Assembly: GCA_023229245.1 (NCBI GenBank)
Contig: JALNZU010000011.1
Location: 31,551 to 95,550 of the forward strand
Direction: 5' to 3'
Length of the DNA stretch: 64,000 bases
Source of the DNA: Bacteroidales bacterium
GTDB taxonomy: Bacteria > Bacteroidota > Bacteroidia > Bacteroidales > F082
The notes below the pieces were generated by a model. It worked only from the letters and a program-made list of their open reading frames with translations. It did not search any database and had not been told where the DNA came from. Below, piece after piece: positions 1 through 8,867 of this stretch. Both the position numbers and the translations under genes were made by a program. Each line of letters opens with the position of its first letter. The stretch's first letter is position 1.

Positions 1-1
1 G

Positions 2-2776
2 GTAGTCTTTTATTTTACCCGCAATCAAGATCAGGTATTTGAATCTGAAGCTATTATATACACCGGTATTACCACAGGTTATTCAATAGAATCAACTGCA
101 CAACGGCCTACTGACTATTTTAGCACCAGTGCACAATTCGATAACCTGATAAATATGATCAATGCCAGGCAAACCATTTCTGAGACAGCCTTAATGCTTT
201 TTGCACAAAACCTATCCTTAGAAAGCTACAATCCTCAATATATCTCCAACGAAAACCTGGATAAGCTCCATAAGACCGTGCCTAAACACGTGAAAGACAT
301 GGTGGTTAAGAATGGGAAAGCGGGTATGCAACGTGAAAAGGAAGAGCAGATCAAGCAGTTAGAACATGAGTTACGCAATTTAGAGCAGGAATATCAGCGT
401 CAGCGGGATAATATCTCACAAGACCTACATATGCAAACCACTTCCGATTCGCCTGATACTACTATCGAAACCAATGAGTACGGACAAACATCCACAGCTT
501 ATCCTCAATCCACAACCACTTCGTATCAAGATTATCAGACTTATTCACCGCCTATCACAACTACCTATACCAGTCGGACACATACCGTTAAGCCTGGTGA
601 AACTTTACTGATCATCTCGCAGAAATACGGTGTAAGCATGAATAAGCTTAGGGAGTTAAACAAGCTGCACAGCCAAGACCTTCGCTCGGGACAAAAGCTT
701 ATCATTGAATCCACAGCATCACCCGTAACTACACATCTACCTACAACAGCTACTCCCGAAATTGCCTCTGGTTTAGACGAGGACTTCATGGAAACGGATG
801 ATTTCGATGATGATCTGGATTATATGGCGTATAGACCTGCCACAGAATACTATACAGCGTACACCGAGCCGATAGACCTCAGCGAACCCGTCTATGAAAA
901 AGATCCTATCATACCAAGAGGGATCAGACAGGACGACTTTAATAAAACCTTACAAAATCTTACCAATTACTATTATTCAAGTGATACCAATTATCTGTAC
1001 GGATTATTGCACTACGGCTCAAGCAAGCACTACAGCATCAAGTCAATCCAAACATTGCAGATATATCGTATCAATAACAGCGATTTAGTTCGTTTAGTGT
1101 ATCAGTCGGATGACCCGGGTATTTGCCAACAAACCCTTAAGATCATCGCAAATATATTTGTGAAAAACTATAAATTGCTGAAGGTCAGTCAAGCCGATAT
1201 GGTGGTTGCATATTTCCGTAGTCAGGTTGATTCGGCTGACAGACAATTGCAAGCCACAGAGGATAAGCTGCTTCGATTCAACAGAAGAAACAACATCATC
1301 AACTATCAGGAACAAACCAAATATATCGCATCACAGAAAGAAGAATTAGATGTGTTTTACCAGAACGAGCAGGTACGTATGGCTCAATCATCAGCGGCAC
1401 TTAGAGAGCTTGAAACCAAGCTCACCCGTCGTGATTCTATCTATCTGAAAAGCGATCTGATCAACCAAAGGCGTAAAGAATATGCCGAAGTTACCGAAAA
1501 GATATTGCTCAACGAGTTAGCCGAAGATTATGATAAACGCATAGGCGATGAAATTGCTAAATTGAGGCAGCATGGCGATCATCTCAGAGACGAAATAAGG
1601 CTTTATGTAGATCAACTGTATCTTTACAGCCATTCTACTCAAGGTGTTCCAATCAGCTCATTACTAACCGAATGGCTTAGAAATGCATTGTCGTATGAAG
1701 AAGCAAAAGCCAGCCTTGTAGTATTATCCAGACGAAAATTAGATTTTGTACGTACTTATCAGCGTTTTGCTCCACTTGGTGCCATGCTCAAAAGGATAGA
1801 GCGCGAGATGACAATAGCCGAGCAGACTTATCTGGAAATGCTCAGAAGTTTGAATCTGGCTAAGATGCGGCAACAAAACCTACAAATGGCAACGAATATT
1901 CATATCGTTGACCCACCCTATTTCCCATTGTCACCCAAATCGTCTAAAGCAAAATATTTAGTCATAGCTGCTTTTCTGATAGGCTTTTTCTTTGTGCTGT
2001 TTATCATACTGCTATTAGAGTATTTCGACACTTCGGTGAAAAGTCCGGCCAAAGTAAGTAGTAAGACCGGCCTTAAATTCGCCGGCGCATATCCCTATCT
2101 CAGCCCTACCGTTAGAATGAAAGATGCGACACTGATAAGCAATAGGTTGATAGAAATGATCATCCAAAGTATTCAACAAAGCATACGGCAAAGCCCGAAA
2201 CAACCGGTTGAGAAGCCTTATCTGGTATTGTTTTTCAGTACCCAGCCACAAGTTGGAAAAACATTGATCATATCTAAGATAGCTCATAAGCTTCGTACTT
2301 TTGGTGATAGAGTGCTCGTACTGAATTATGCCGATGCACATTCAGAAGCAGAAGAAGGATATGACTACAGCTATACGTACCAAATGAATGCAGGATTCAG
2401 CAAGGTTGACAATTTGAATGATCTGATCAACAGCAAAGTCCTTCGAAGGGAAAACTACGACTACGATTATCTGTTGCTTGAATTACCTTCGGTAATGTAT
2501 CACAACTACCCAATGGGGATCATCACCCTTGCTGATGCTTCTCTGCTGATCATAAAAGCTACCAACACATGGAACAAAGCAGATCAAGTAGCATTAGAAA
2601 CCATACTTGAGTTAGCCAAAAACAAGCCTATGGTAGTTCTTAATGAAGCCGAAGGGTATGCTATTGAAGAGATCATCTCCGGAATTCAGTTTCAAAAGAC
2701 TGATACATTCTGGCAGCGTTTGAAACGATTTCTGCTCTACCCCACCCGTCTCAGGATACAAATGAAAGAAAGCTAA
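2..2776 (+). CDS. Polysaccharide chain-length determinant (Wzz/Wzc-like) with inserted LysM domain, 5' end outside window
   Basis: The reading frame is open from base 2, so at least 51 residues precede the first ATG (155) and the true start lies before the window. The visible protein (about 924 residues) has a Wzz-like periplasmic region split by a Ser/Thr/Tyr/Pro-rich linker holding one LysM domain (bases 581-712, motif HTVKPGETLLIISQKYGVS). Heptad-rich helices follow, then a proline-containing transmembrane segment (about 1951-2025), the usual end of a Wzz periplasmic part. The cytoplasmic C-terminus looks like a tyrosine-autokinase ATPase but is degenerate: the P-loop region reads STQPQVGKT, the Walker A' position has NYAD, the Walker B position has LLLELPS, and no C-terminal tyrosine cluster is seen. 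It probably sets glycan length or couples polymerisation to export in the inner membrane; kinase activity is doubtful. First visible gene of the polysaccharide operon, 8 nt before the flippase. Confidence 0.8.
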   Translation, partial: VVFYFTRNQDQVFESEAIIYTGITTGYSIESTAQRPTDYFSTSAQFDNLINMINARQTISETALMLFAQNLSLESYNPQYISNENLDKLHKTVPKHVKDMVVKNGKAGMQREKEEQIKQLEHELRNLEQEYQRQRDNISQDLHMQTTSDSPDTTIETNEYGQTSTAYPQSTTTSYQDYQTYSPPITTTYTSRTHTVKPGETLLIISQKYGVSMNKLRELNKLHSQDLRSGQKLIIESTASPVTTHLPTTATPEIASGLDEDFMETDDFDDDLDYMAYRPATEYYTAYTEPIDLSEPVYEKDPIIPRGIRQDDFNKTLQNLTNYYYSSDTNYLYGLLHYGSSKHYSIKSIQTLQIYRINNSDLVRLVYQSDDPGICQQTLKIIANIFVKNYKLLKVSQADMVVAYFRSQVDSADRQLQATEDKLLRFNRRNNIINYQEQTKYIASQKEELDVFYQNEQVRMAQSSAALRELETKLTRRDSIYLKSDLINQRRKEYAEVTEKILLNELAEDYDKRIGDEIAKLRQHGDHLRDEIRLYVDQLYLYSHSTQGVPISSLLTEWLRNALSYEEAKASLVVLSRRKLDFVRTYQRFAPLGAMLKRIEREMTIAEQTYLEMLRSLNLAKMRQQNLQMATNIHIVDPPYFPLSPKSSKAKYLVIAAFLIGFFFVLFIILLLEYFDTSVKSPAKVSSKTGLKFAGAYPYLSPTVRMKDATLISNRLIEMIIQSIQQSIRQSPKQPVEKPYLVLFFSTQPQVGKTLIISKIAHKLRTFGDRVLVLNYADAHSEAEEGYDYSYTYQMNAGFSKVDNLNDLINSKVLRRENYDYDYLLLELPSVMYHNYPMGIITLADASLLIIKATNTWNKADQVALETILELAKNKPMVVLNEAEGYAIEEIISGIQFQKTDTFWQRLKRFLLYPTRLRIQMKES

Positions 2777-2784
2777 GTGAATCT

Positions 2785-4224
2785 GTGAATGCCTGGCTTA
2801 GAAAAATTCAATCGAACAATAACTTCCTCTCCTTAGCCAACAACGGCTTAGTAGCAGTATTCTCATTCCTGAGTTTTATTATGCTGGTACGCATGGTACC
2901 ACAGGACACCTTTGGAGAATGGGTGTTGTTTCTGACAGCAGGCGGATTTTTGGATATGCTGCGTTTTGGGATCACCCGAACAGCTATCATCAGGTTTTTA
3001 GCCGGCGCACAACATCAGGAAGCAAAAGAACTGATTGGTAGCAACAATCTGATTAATTTCATAACCACACTACTGATAAGCATCATACTGATCTTTATCA
3101 ATCTTTATTTTCATAATGTCGTTGGGAATTCAGGATTCGGTATGTTCTTTACATGGTACCCACTGTTGGCCTTTGCAAATCTAGCTTTCAATAATGCACA
3201 ATCCATACTGCAAGCCCAGATGCGGTTTGATAAAATGCTTTGGCTACGTTTGATCAATGTCGGTAGCTTCATGTTGTTTCTCACTGCCAATTTATTTGTC
3301 GGCTACCCTATTCAAATTATTTTAATAGCTTATATAGTTACCAATTTTGCCAGTTCGGTTGTAGCAAGTATATATAACTGGGATGGCATTCGCTATAGTT
3401 TTCGGTTTTCCAGCAAAGCTAACCGGTTGCTCATCAACTTCGGGAAATACACTACCGGCACTTTGATAGGCAGTAATTTGTTGAAGAGTTCGGATGCCTT
3501 CATACTTGGCCTGAGTCCTTTTACTAGCACAGTTGGGGTTGCTATTTATTCTATCCCATTAAAACTCACCGAGATCATTGAAATACCTTTACGCAGCTTC
3601 ACGGCTACCGCTTTTCCCAATATGTCGAAGGCGGCTATAGAAAATGATACGGATACCGTTCGGTCTATTTTTTATCAACATGCCGGAGGAATGACAATAT
3701 TCATGTTAGTATTGATGGTCTTCAGTTTTATTTTTGCTGAGCCAATAGTGTATATACTTGGTGGAGAGGACTATATAGTAGGTGCTAATATTTTTCGCAT
3801 TTTTTGTATCTATGGGCTTTTATTGCCTTTAGACCGGTATATAGGAGTTGCATTAGACAGCATCAATAAGCCACGTCAAAACTTTTATAAAGTGATCTAT
3901 ATGGCTGGTGCCAATATAGTTGGCGATTCAATCATGGTGTTTTTAGTTTCCCGGTTGATTTTGGTGTTTTCATGGCTTGTGCTGTTTACAAACGGTATGG
4001 CACCCGACACTGCTTACCATCTTGCACATGGCTTCACTATGATAAAAACCCTTGAGTTAGTAGCGGCAGTAACTATTGGATTCACTTTGGTTGGCATTGG
4101 CATAGGCTACTATTATTTGAATAAAGAATTAGGATTAGATAAAAAAACTATATTTGTCGAGGGCTTTGCGACAGCCAGGAAAATTGTACGACAAGTTTTG
4201 GTACCCAACAGAAGTTCAAGCTGA
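2785..4224 (+). CDS. Wzx-type oligosaccharide flippase (MATE/MOP superfamily)
   Basis: This 479-residue protein is hydrophobic along almost its whole length, with about a dozen predicted membrane helices and the N-terminal pattern FLSLANNGLVAVFSFLSFIM typical of polysaccharide transporters. It probably moves undecaprenyl-pyrophosphate-linked repeat units across the inner membrane. The start is a GTG at 2785, because the nearby GTG at 2777 runs straight into a stop. The stop overlaps the next start by one base (TGATG at 4222-4226), which implies translational coupling with the polymerase gene. Assignment rests on topology, length and operon context between a chain-length protein and a Wzy-like protein. 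Substrate specificity cannot be read from the sequence. Confidence 0.85.
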   Translation: MNAWLRKIQSNNNFLSLANNGLVAVFSFLSFIMLVRMVPQDTFGEWVLFLTAGGFLDMLRFGITRTAIIRFLAGAQHQEAKELIGSNNLINFITTLLISIILIFINLYFHNVVGNSGFGMFFTWYPLLAFANLAFNNAQSILQAQMRFDKMLWLRLINVGSFMLFLTANLFVGYPIQIILIAYIVTNFASSVVASIYNWDGIRYSFRFSSKANRLLINFGKYTTGTLIGSNLLKSSDAFILGLSPFTSTVGVAIYSIPLKLTEIIEIPLRSFTATAFPNMSKAAIENDTDTVRSIFYQHAGGMTIFMLVLMVFSFIFAEPIVYILGGEDYIVGANIFRIFCIYGLLLPLDRYIGVALDSINKPRQNFYKVIYMAGANIVGDSIMVFLVSRLILVFSWLVLFTNGMAPDTAYHLAHGFTMIKTLELVAAVTIGFTLVGIGIGYYYLNKELGLDKKTIFVEGFATARKIVRQVLVPNRSSS

Positions 4225-5717
4225 TGTTATCGTCTTTGAAAGATAAAAAGGGATCTGAAAAATTACAACATCCGGGAGTGATACTGATGTTGCTCATTGC
4301 TGCTGTAGCTATGGGATATATCATTGCTAAGGGCGGACTGTTAGTAGCATTGGCATTATTAGGTTTGTTTCCGGCTATTGTATTTCTTAACAGGCTGCTG
4401 ACCAATCCCCGTGTAGGTATTTACACAATCATTGTCTTTGGATTTATCGCTATCGGGCTCACCCGATATATCCCCAATATTCCATTTGGGTTGACCATAG
4501 ACGGTTTCCTTGTACTGACATATATAGCTGTGTTTTTCAGGTACTTTAACGAAAAAATCAGCATAGAACCTATTCAGCGTGACTTAGTTTATCTCAGTAT
4601 TCTCTGGTTTGGCTATTCTGTGCTTCAGCTTTTTAATCCAGAAGCGTTGAGCCGTACTGCCTGGTTTTATGCCATGCGAGGCATGTCGTTATACATGCTG
4701 TTGTTAGTTCCACTTGGTTTTATGATTTTCAACCGTCTCAGGTTTATGATGACCTTCCTCTATCTATGGGGTATCTTTTCTATACTGGCTACGCTAAAAG
4801 GATTGCAACAGCTGTATCTTGGGCTTGACTACGCTGAGCAACACTGGATGGATACCGTAGGCTTTGTTACACATATTTTGTTTGGCGAGCTACGTGTCTT
4901 TTCCTTTTTCAGTGACGCAGGTCAGTTTGGTGCTGCACAAGGAGCAGCAGGTATAGTTGGTTTTATCATAGCGACAAATATTCATGGCCAGCGTAACAAA
5001 ATATTTTTTAGTATTATGGCTTTGTTTGGTTTATGGGGCATGATGATATCCGGTACCCGGGGAGCTATGATAGTACCAATGGTAGGCGGGATAACCTATA
5101 TACTACTTCGCAAAAATTTTAAAGTGATCATCATCGGCAGCGTTTTGCTTTCTTTGATCTATGTATTTTTTGCGTATACCTATATCGGTCAAGGCAATTC
5201 ACAGGTCAGGCGTATGCGAACAGCTTTCCGGCCTGAAGAAGATGAATCTTATTTAGTACGGCTTGAGAACAGACGTGTGTTAGCTACTTATCTTACAAAC
5301 AAGCCTTTCGGAGGTGGTATAGGTAGTGCAGGCGACTGGGGTAAACGCTTCTCGCCACAAGGTTTCTTAGCCCAGATAGCTACTGATAGCTGGTATGTAC
5401 AAATTTGGGCTGAACAGGGAATAATTGGATTAATACTGCATCTTTTTGTGCTTTCATATATTTTTCTGAAAGGCTCCTATATTATTATGTTCCGATTAAA
5501 AGAACCTGAGCTGCGTGGCATAATAGCCGCCCTCATGGCAGGATTTACCGGAATCATGGGGGCAAGCTACGGAAACGGTGTGCTAGGGCAAATTCCAACT
5601 GGTGTGCTTATATATACTTCCTGGGTTATCATCTTCATAAGTCAGCAGCTTGAAAGAGAATATGTGTATCTTAGATCGAAGGGCATGAACCCCTTTTCAC
5701 TTAAGAATAATACTTGA
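4224..5717 (+). CDS. O-antigen polymerase/ligase family protein (Wzy-like)
   Basis: A 497-residue polytopic membrane protein with about ten to twelve hydrophobic segments and a large loop followed by the pattern RMRTAFRPEEDESYLVRLEN. The stretch around WYVQIWAEQGIIGLILHLF fits the O-antigen ligase/polymerase (Wzy_C, PF04932) domain. It probably polymerises repeat units in the periplasm, or ligates glycan to an acceptor; sequence alone does not separate Wzy from WaaL-type enzymes. The position directly after the flippase and in the same operon as a chain-length protein favours polymerase. The ATG at 4224 overlaps the flippase stop. Confidence 0.8.
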   Translation: MLSSLKDKKGSEKLQHPGVILMLLIAAVAMGYIIAKGGLLVALALLGLFPAIVFLNRLLTNPRVGIYTIIVFGFIAIGLTRYIPNIPFGLTIDGFLVLTYIAVFFRYFNEKISIEPIQRDLVYLSILWFGYSVLQLFNPEALSRTAWFYAMRGMSLYMLLLVPLGFMIFNRLRFMMTFLYLWGIFSILATLKGLQQLYLGLDYAEQHWMDTVGFVTHILFGELRVFSFFSDAGQFGAAQGAAGIVGFIIATNIHGQRNKIFFSIMALFGLWGMMISGTRGAMIVPMVGGITYILLRKNFKVIIIGSVLLSLIYVFFAYTYIGQGNSQVRRMRTAFRPEEDESYLVRLENRRVLATYLTNKPFGGGIGSAGDWGKRFSPQGFLAQIATDSWYVQIWAEQGIIGLILHLFVLSYIFLKGSYIIMFRLKEPELRGIIAALMAGFTGIMGASYGNGVLGQIPTGVLIYTSWVIIFISQQLEREYVYLRSKGMNPFSLKNNT

Positions 5718-5740
5718 AAAACATCTTATCCGAATGGTCT

Positions 5741-6664
5741 ATGAATATCAAGAACGAATCATCACCTTTGGTTACTGTTATAACAGTAAACTACAACCAA
5801 TCAGGCGTTACCCTTGAATTTCTCAGATCACTTCAATATGTCAGCTATCACCCTCTTGAAGTTTTTGTGGTGGATAATGGATCACCTAACGATCAGCCCG
5901 ACCGTATCAAACAAGAGTTTCCGGATATACATCTGATCAAAACGGGTGTCAACTTAGGATTTGCTGGTGGAAACAATGTGGCCGTCAGGCAAGCCAAAGG
6001 AAAATATCTGCTTTTTATCAATAACGACACCGAAGTAGATCCCGGCTTCTTAGAACCTATGGTAGAACTATTGGAACAAGATCCAAACATCGGCATGGTA
6101 AGTCCTAAGATACACTACTACCACACACCTAATACCTTTCAATTTGCTGGCTTCACGCCTTTCAGCAAGATCACTATACGAAATGAAGCAGTTGGGTTTG
6201 GGCAGTTGGATAAGGGGCAGTATGATTATAGCTGTGAAACAGCTTCAATATTTGGCGCTGCCATGCTCGTACCCATGCATGTCATACAAGAAGTGGGTAT
6301 GATGGCCGAAGAGTATTTTTTATACTATGAAGAACACGATTGGGCAGCACGTATCAAACGGGCAGGATACCAGATATACTATCAGGGACAGTCGTTAGTG
6401 CTGCATAAAGAATCCATCTCTACTGTTAGAGACAGTGCATTTCAGATATATTATATGTACAGAGGCAGAGTATTGTTTGCCAGAAGAAATACTAAGGGGC
6501 TATATAAAATAGCAAGCATGATGTATCATTATCTGATCATGTTCCCAAAAGCTGCCCTGTCATTTACCTTTAGAGGTAGACCTGATCTTGCCCGCGCCCT
6601 GACAAAAGCAATGTGGTGGAACCTACGTAATCCAGCGCATTCATCATTAGAAGTAACACATTAA
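5741..6664 (+). CDS. Glycosyltransferase family 2 (rhamnosyltransferase-like), copy 1 of duplicated pair
   Basis: A soluble GT-A fold GT2 enzyme of 307 residues. Visible are the nucleotide-binding start PLVTVITVNYNQ, the central FINNDTEVDP (the DxD-like metal site) and YYEEHDWAARIKRAGY, the acidic acceptor-side motif of WbbL-like enzymes. It probably adds one sugar to the growing lipid-linked repeat unit at the inner-membrane face. A TTG at 5714 would give nine more residues and overlap the polymerase stop. I prefer the ATG at 5741, because from there the distance to the PLV motif (8 residues) equals that in the paralogue at 7936. The next gene is 13 nt downstream. Donor and acceptor are unknown. 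Confidence 0.85.
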   Translation: MNIKNESSPLVTVITVNYNQSGVTLEFLRSLQYVSYHPLEVFVVDNGSPNDQPDRIKQEFPDIHLIKTGVNLGFAGGNNVAVRQAKGKYLLFINNDTEVDPGFLEPMVELLEQDPNIGMVSPKIHYYHTPNTFQFAGFTPFSKITIRNEAVGFGQLDKGQYDYSCETASIFGAAMLVPMHVIQEVGMMAEEYFLYYEEHDWAARIKRAGYQIYYQGQSLVLHKESISTVRDSAFQIYYMYRGRVLFARRNTKGLYKIASMMYHYLIMFPKAALSFTFRGRPDLARALTKAMWWNLRNPAHSSLEVTH

Positions 6665-6677
6665 AAACAGAGTTGAC

Positions 6678-7904
6678 GTGCTAAAAACCATCCTATTTAT
6701 TATAGAATTAGTCTTGTTTATTTATCTATCTATTGCACTGCTGTATATCACCACTTTTGGGATTGCGGCTTTGTTTGCCAGAAAAAAGAAGGCCGTACCG
6801 CCTTCGTTGTTTCGAAAAATAGCCGTGCTGATCCCAGGATACAAGGAAGACCATATCATAGTCGAAGTGGCTAAGGATGCCTTAGAACAGGAGTATCCCA
6901 AAGATAAATATGAAGTAATTGTCATAGCCGATTCTTTTAAGCCTGAGACTATCACAGCCTTGAACGAAATACCGGTGCGGGTAGTAGAAGTAGTTTTTGA
7001 GATCAGCAAAAAATCAAAAGCATTGAACAAATGTATGGCTATCATAGGCGATGAGTATGACATAGCTGTAGTGTTGGATGCCGACAATATCATGGCACAC
7101 GATGTGCTCCATAAGATCAACCTTGCCTTTGATAAAGGCTTTGTGGCTGTTCAAGGTCACCGTATGGCCAAAAACACCAACACTCCTTACGCACTGTTGG
7201 ATGCAATCAGCGAAGAGATCAACAACACTATTTTCCGCAAAGGACATCGGGTTGTAGGCCTTTCCTCCGCTTTGATAGGATCAGGCATGGGTATAGATTA
7301 TGCCCTGTTTAAAAAAACTATGGCAACTGTTGATTCGGTAGGAGAAGATAAAGAGTTAGAACTTAAGCTGCTAAAACAAGGTCATACGATAGAGTATGTG
7401 AATGATGCCTGCATATACGATGAAAAGACATCCAAATCGGAAGTGTTTGTAAACCAACGTAGGCGGTGGGTAGCAGCGCAGCTAGACTATTTCAGAAGGT
7501 ATTTCTTTGATGGATTCTACCAGCTTATCTCTAAAGGAAATATTGATTATTTTGATAAAGTGATGCAGATGATACAGCCTCCACGTATCATACTCACCGG
7601 TTTACTATTTATTTTTTCGATCAGTTCGCTGCTAACCCATGTATTGAAGCTGGCTTCTGTACAAGCTCTTTTTATATTGGATTACCGCTACTGGCTACCC
7701 ATGTTTTTGTTAGCAAGTTTTATCTTATTGATCTCAGTCCCAAAGAAATTCTATAACAAGCACAGTCTGCGAGCTTTACTGTATCTTCCACATGGGTTTA
7801 TATTGATGACCAAAAGCATCATGCGAATCAAAGGAGCCAGAAAACGTTTCATACATACTACTCATCATCATACCGAAACTTTTGACAAATCCAGGATGAA
7901 CTAA
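6678..7904 (+). CDS. Membrane-associated glycosyltransferase family 2 (cellulose-synthase-like), copy 1
   Basis: A 408-residue GT2 with an N-terminal membrane segment, a GT-A domain and C-terminal membrane helices ending in a basic tail. It carries AVLIPGYKED, the metal-binding VLDADN and the QRRRW form of the QxxRW motif that marks processive and related membrane GT2 enzymes. It could extend or initiate the glycan; processivity is an inference from QxxRW only. The GTG at 6678 is the natural start, since the hydrophobic N-terminus aligns with the paralogue at 8868. It lies 13 nt after the previous gene and 31 nt before the second soluble GT2, so these two genes form a unit repeated immediately downstream. 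Confidence 0.82.
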   Translation: MLKTILFIIELVLFIYLSIALLYITTFGIAALFARKKKAVPPSLFRKIAVLIPGYKEDHIIVEVAKDALEQEYPKDKYEVIVIADSFKPETITALNEIPVRVVEVVFEISKKSKALNKCMAIIGDEYDIAVVLDADNIMAHDVLHKINLAFDKGFVAVQGHRMAKNTNTPYALLDAISEEINNTIFRKGHRVVGLSSALIGSGMGIDYALFKKTMATVDSVGEDKELELKLLKQGHTIEYVNDACIYDEKTSKSEVFVNQRRRWVAAQLDYFRRYFFDGFYQLISKGNIDYFDKVMQMIQPPRIILTGLLFIFSISSLLTHVLKLASVQALFILDYRYWLPMFLLASFILLISVPKKFYNKHSLRALLYLPHGFILMTKSIMRIKGARKRFIHTTHHHTETFDKSRMN

Positions 7905-7935
7905 GCATAGAACAGCTCTTCAACCTATGTAATCA

Positions 7936-8862
7936 ATGAATTCTTCTACACAGTATCCGTTGGTATCCATCATCACAGTCAATTATAATCAGGCTGAGGT
8001 TACATGTGCATTGCTTGAATCGCTTCATCATATCAGCTATCCTAATTTTGAGGTCATAGTCATTGATAATGCCTCAGCAGAAGATGATCCTTCTATCATC
8101 AAAAAACGTTATCCTAATATAGTTTTTGTGCAAAACCCTATAAATTATGGCTTTGCTGCGGGAAACAATTTCGGGCTGATGCGTGCCAAAGGAGAGTATG
8201 TGTTATTGATAAACAATGACATTGAAGTGCCGCCAGACTTTTTAGAGCCATTAGTCTCCAAGCTTCAAAATGACCCGGATATTGGAGCGGTAAGTCCTAA
8301 AATTAAATTTTATTACCAGCCCGATACTATCCAGTATGCAGGCTACACGCCTATGAACTATCTTACTATGCGCAATTTTGCAATAGGCTATAAAGAACGT
8401 GACACAGGCCAGTATAATACCGACCGGGAAACTTATTATGCACACGGAGCAGCTATGCTCGTCCCTATGAAAGTTGTATTAGAAATTGGGCTGATGTCGT
8501 ATATTTTCTTTCTCTACTACGAAGAGGCCGATTGGTGCGAACGCATCAAGAGAGCAGGATATAAAATATTTTACGTACATAATTCAACCGTGTTACACAA
8601 AGAATCTGTTACCACAGGTAAGCTAAGCACATTAAAGATCTATTATTTAAATCGCAACCGCATAGTCTTTATGCGGCGCAATGTGCATGGTTCGGTTTTT
8701 TATAAAAGTTTGCTTTATCAGCTATTAGTAGCTATACCTAAGAACGCATTTACGTATCTGATAAAAGGCAAGACTCGACTCTTTTATGCGTATTATAAAG
8801 CTATTGGATGGCATCTTTCACATTTGTTTGACCCCGAGATACACGAAAACCCAAGACTATAA
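7936..8862 (+). CDS. Glycosyltransferase family 2 (rhamnosyltransferase-like), copy 2 of duplicated pair
   Basis: A 308-residue soluble GT2 clearly paralogous to the protein at 5741. Shared landmarks in the same order are PLVSIITVNYNQ, LINNDIEVPPDFLEPL, VSPKIKFYYQPDTIQYAGYT, HGAAMLVPM, FFLYYEEADWCERIKRAGYK and LHKES. It should transfer a single sugar onto the lipid-linked intermediate in the cytoplasm. By eye about half the residues match copy 1, so this is an old duplication with time to change specificity. It starts 31 nt after the first membrane GT2 and ends 5 nt before the second. Confidence 0.85.
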   Translation: MNSSTQYPLVSIITVNYNQAEVTCALLESLHHISYPNFEVIVIDNASAEDDPSIIKKRYPNIVFVQNPINYGFAAGNNFGLMRAKGEYVLLINNDIEVPPDFLEPLVSKLQNDPDIGAVSPKIKFYYQPDTIQYAGYTPMNYLTMRNFAIGYKERDTGQYNTDRETYYAHGAAMLVPMKVVLEIGLMSYIFFLYYEEADWCERIKRAGYKIFYVHNSTVLHKESVTTGKLSTLKIYYLNRNRIVFMRRNVHGSVFYKSLLYQLLVAIPKNAFTYLIKGKTRLFYAYYKAIGWHLSHLFDPEIHENPRL

Positions 8863-8867
8863 CACCT

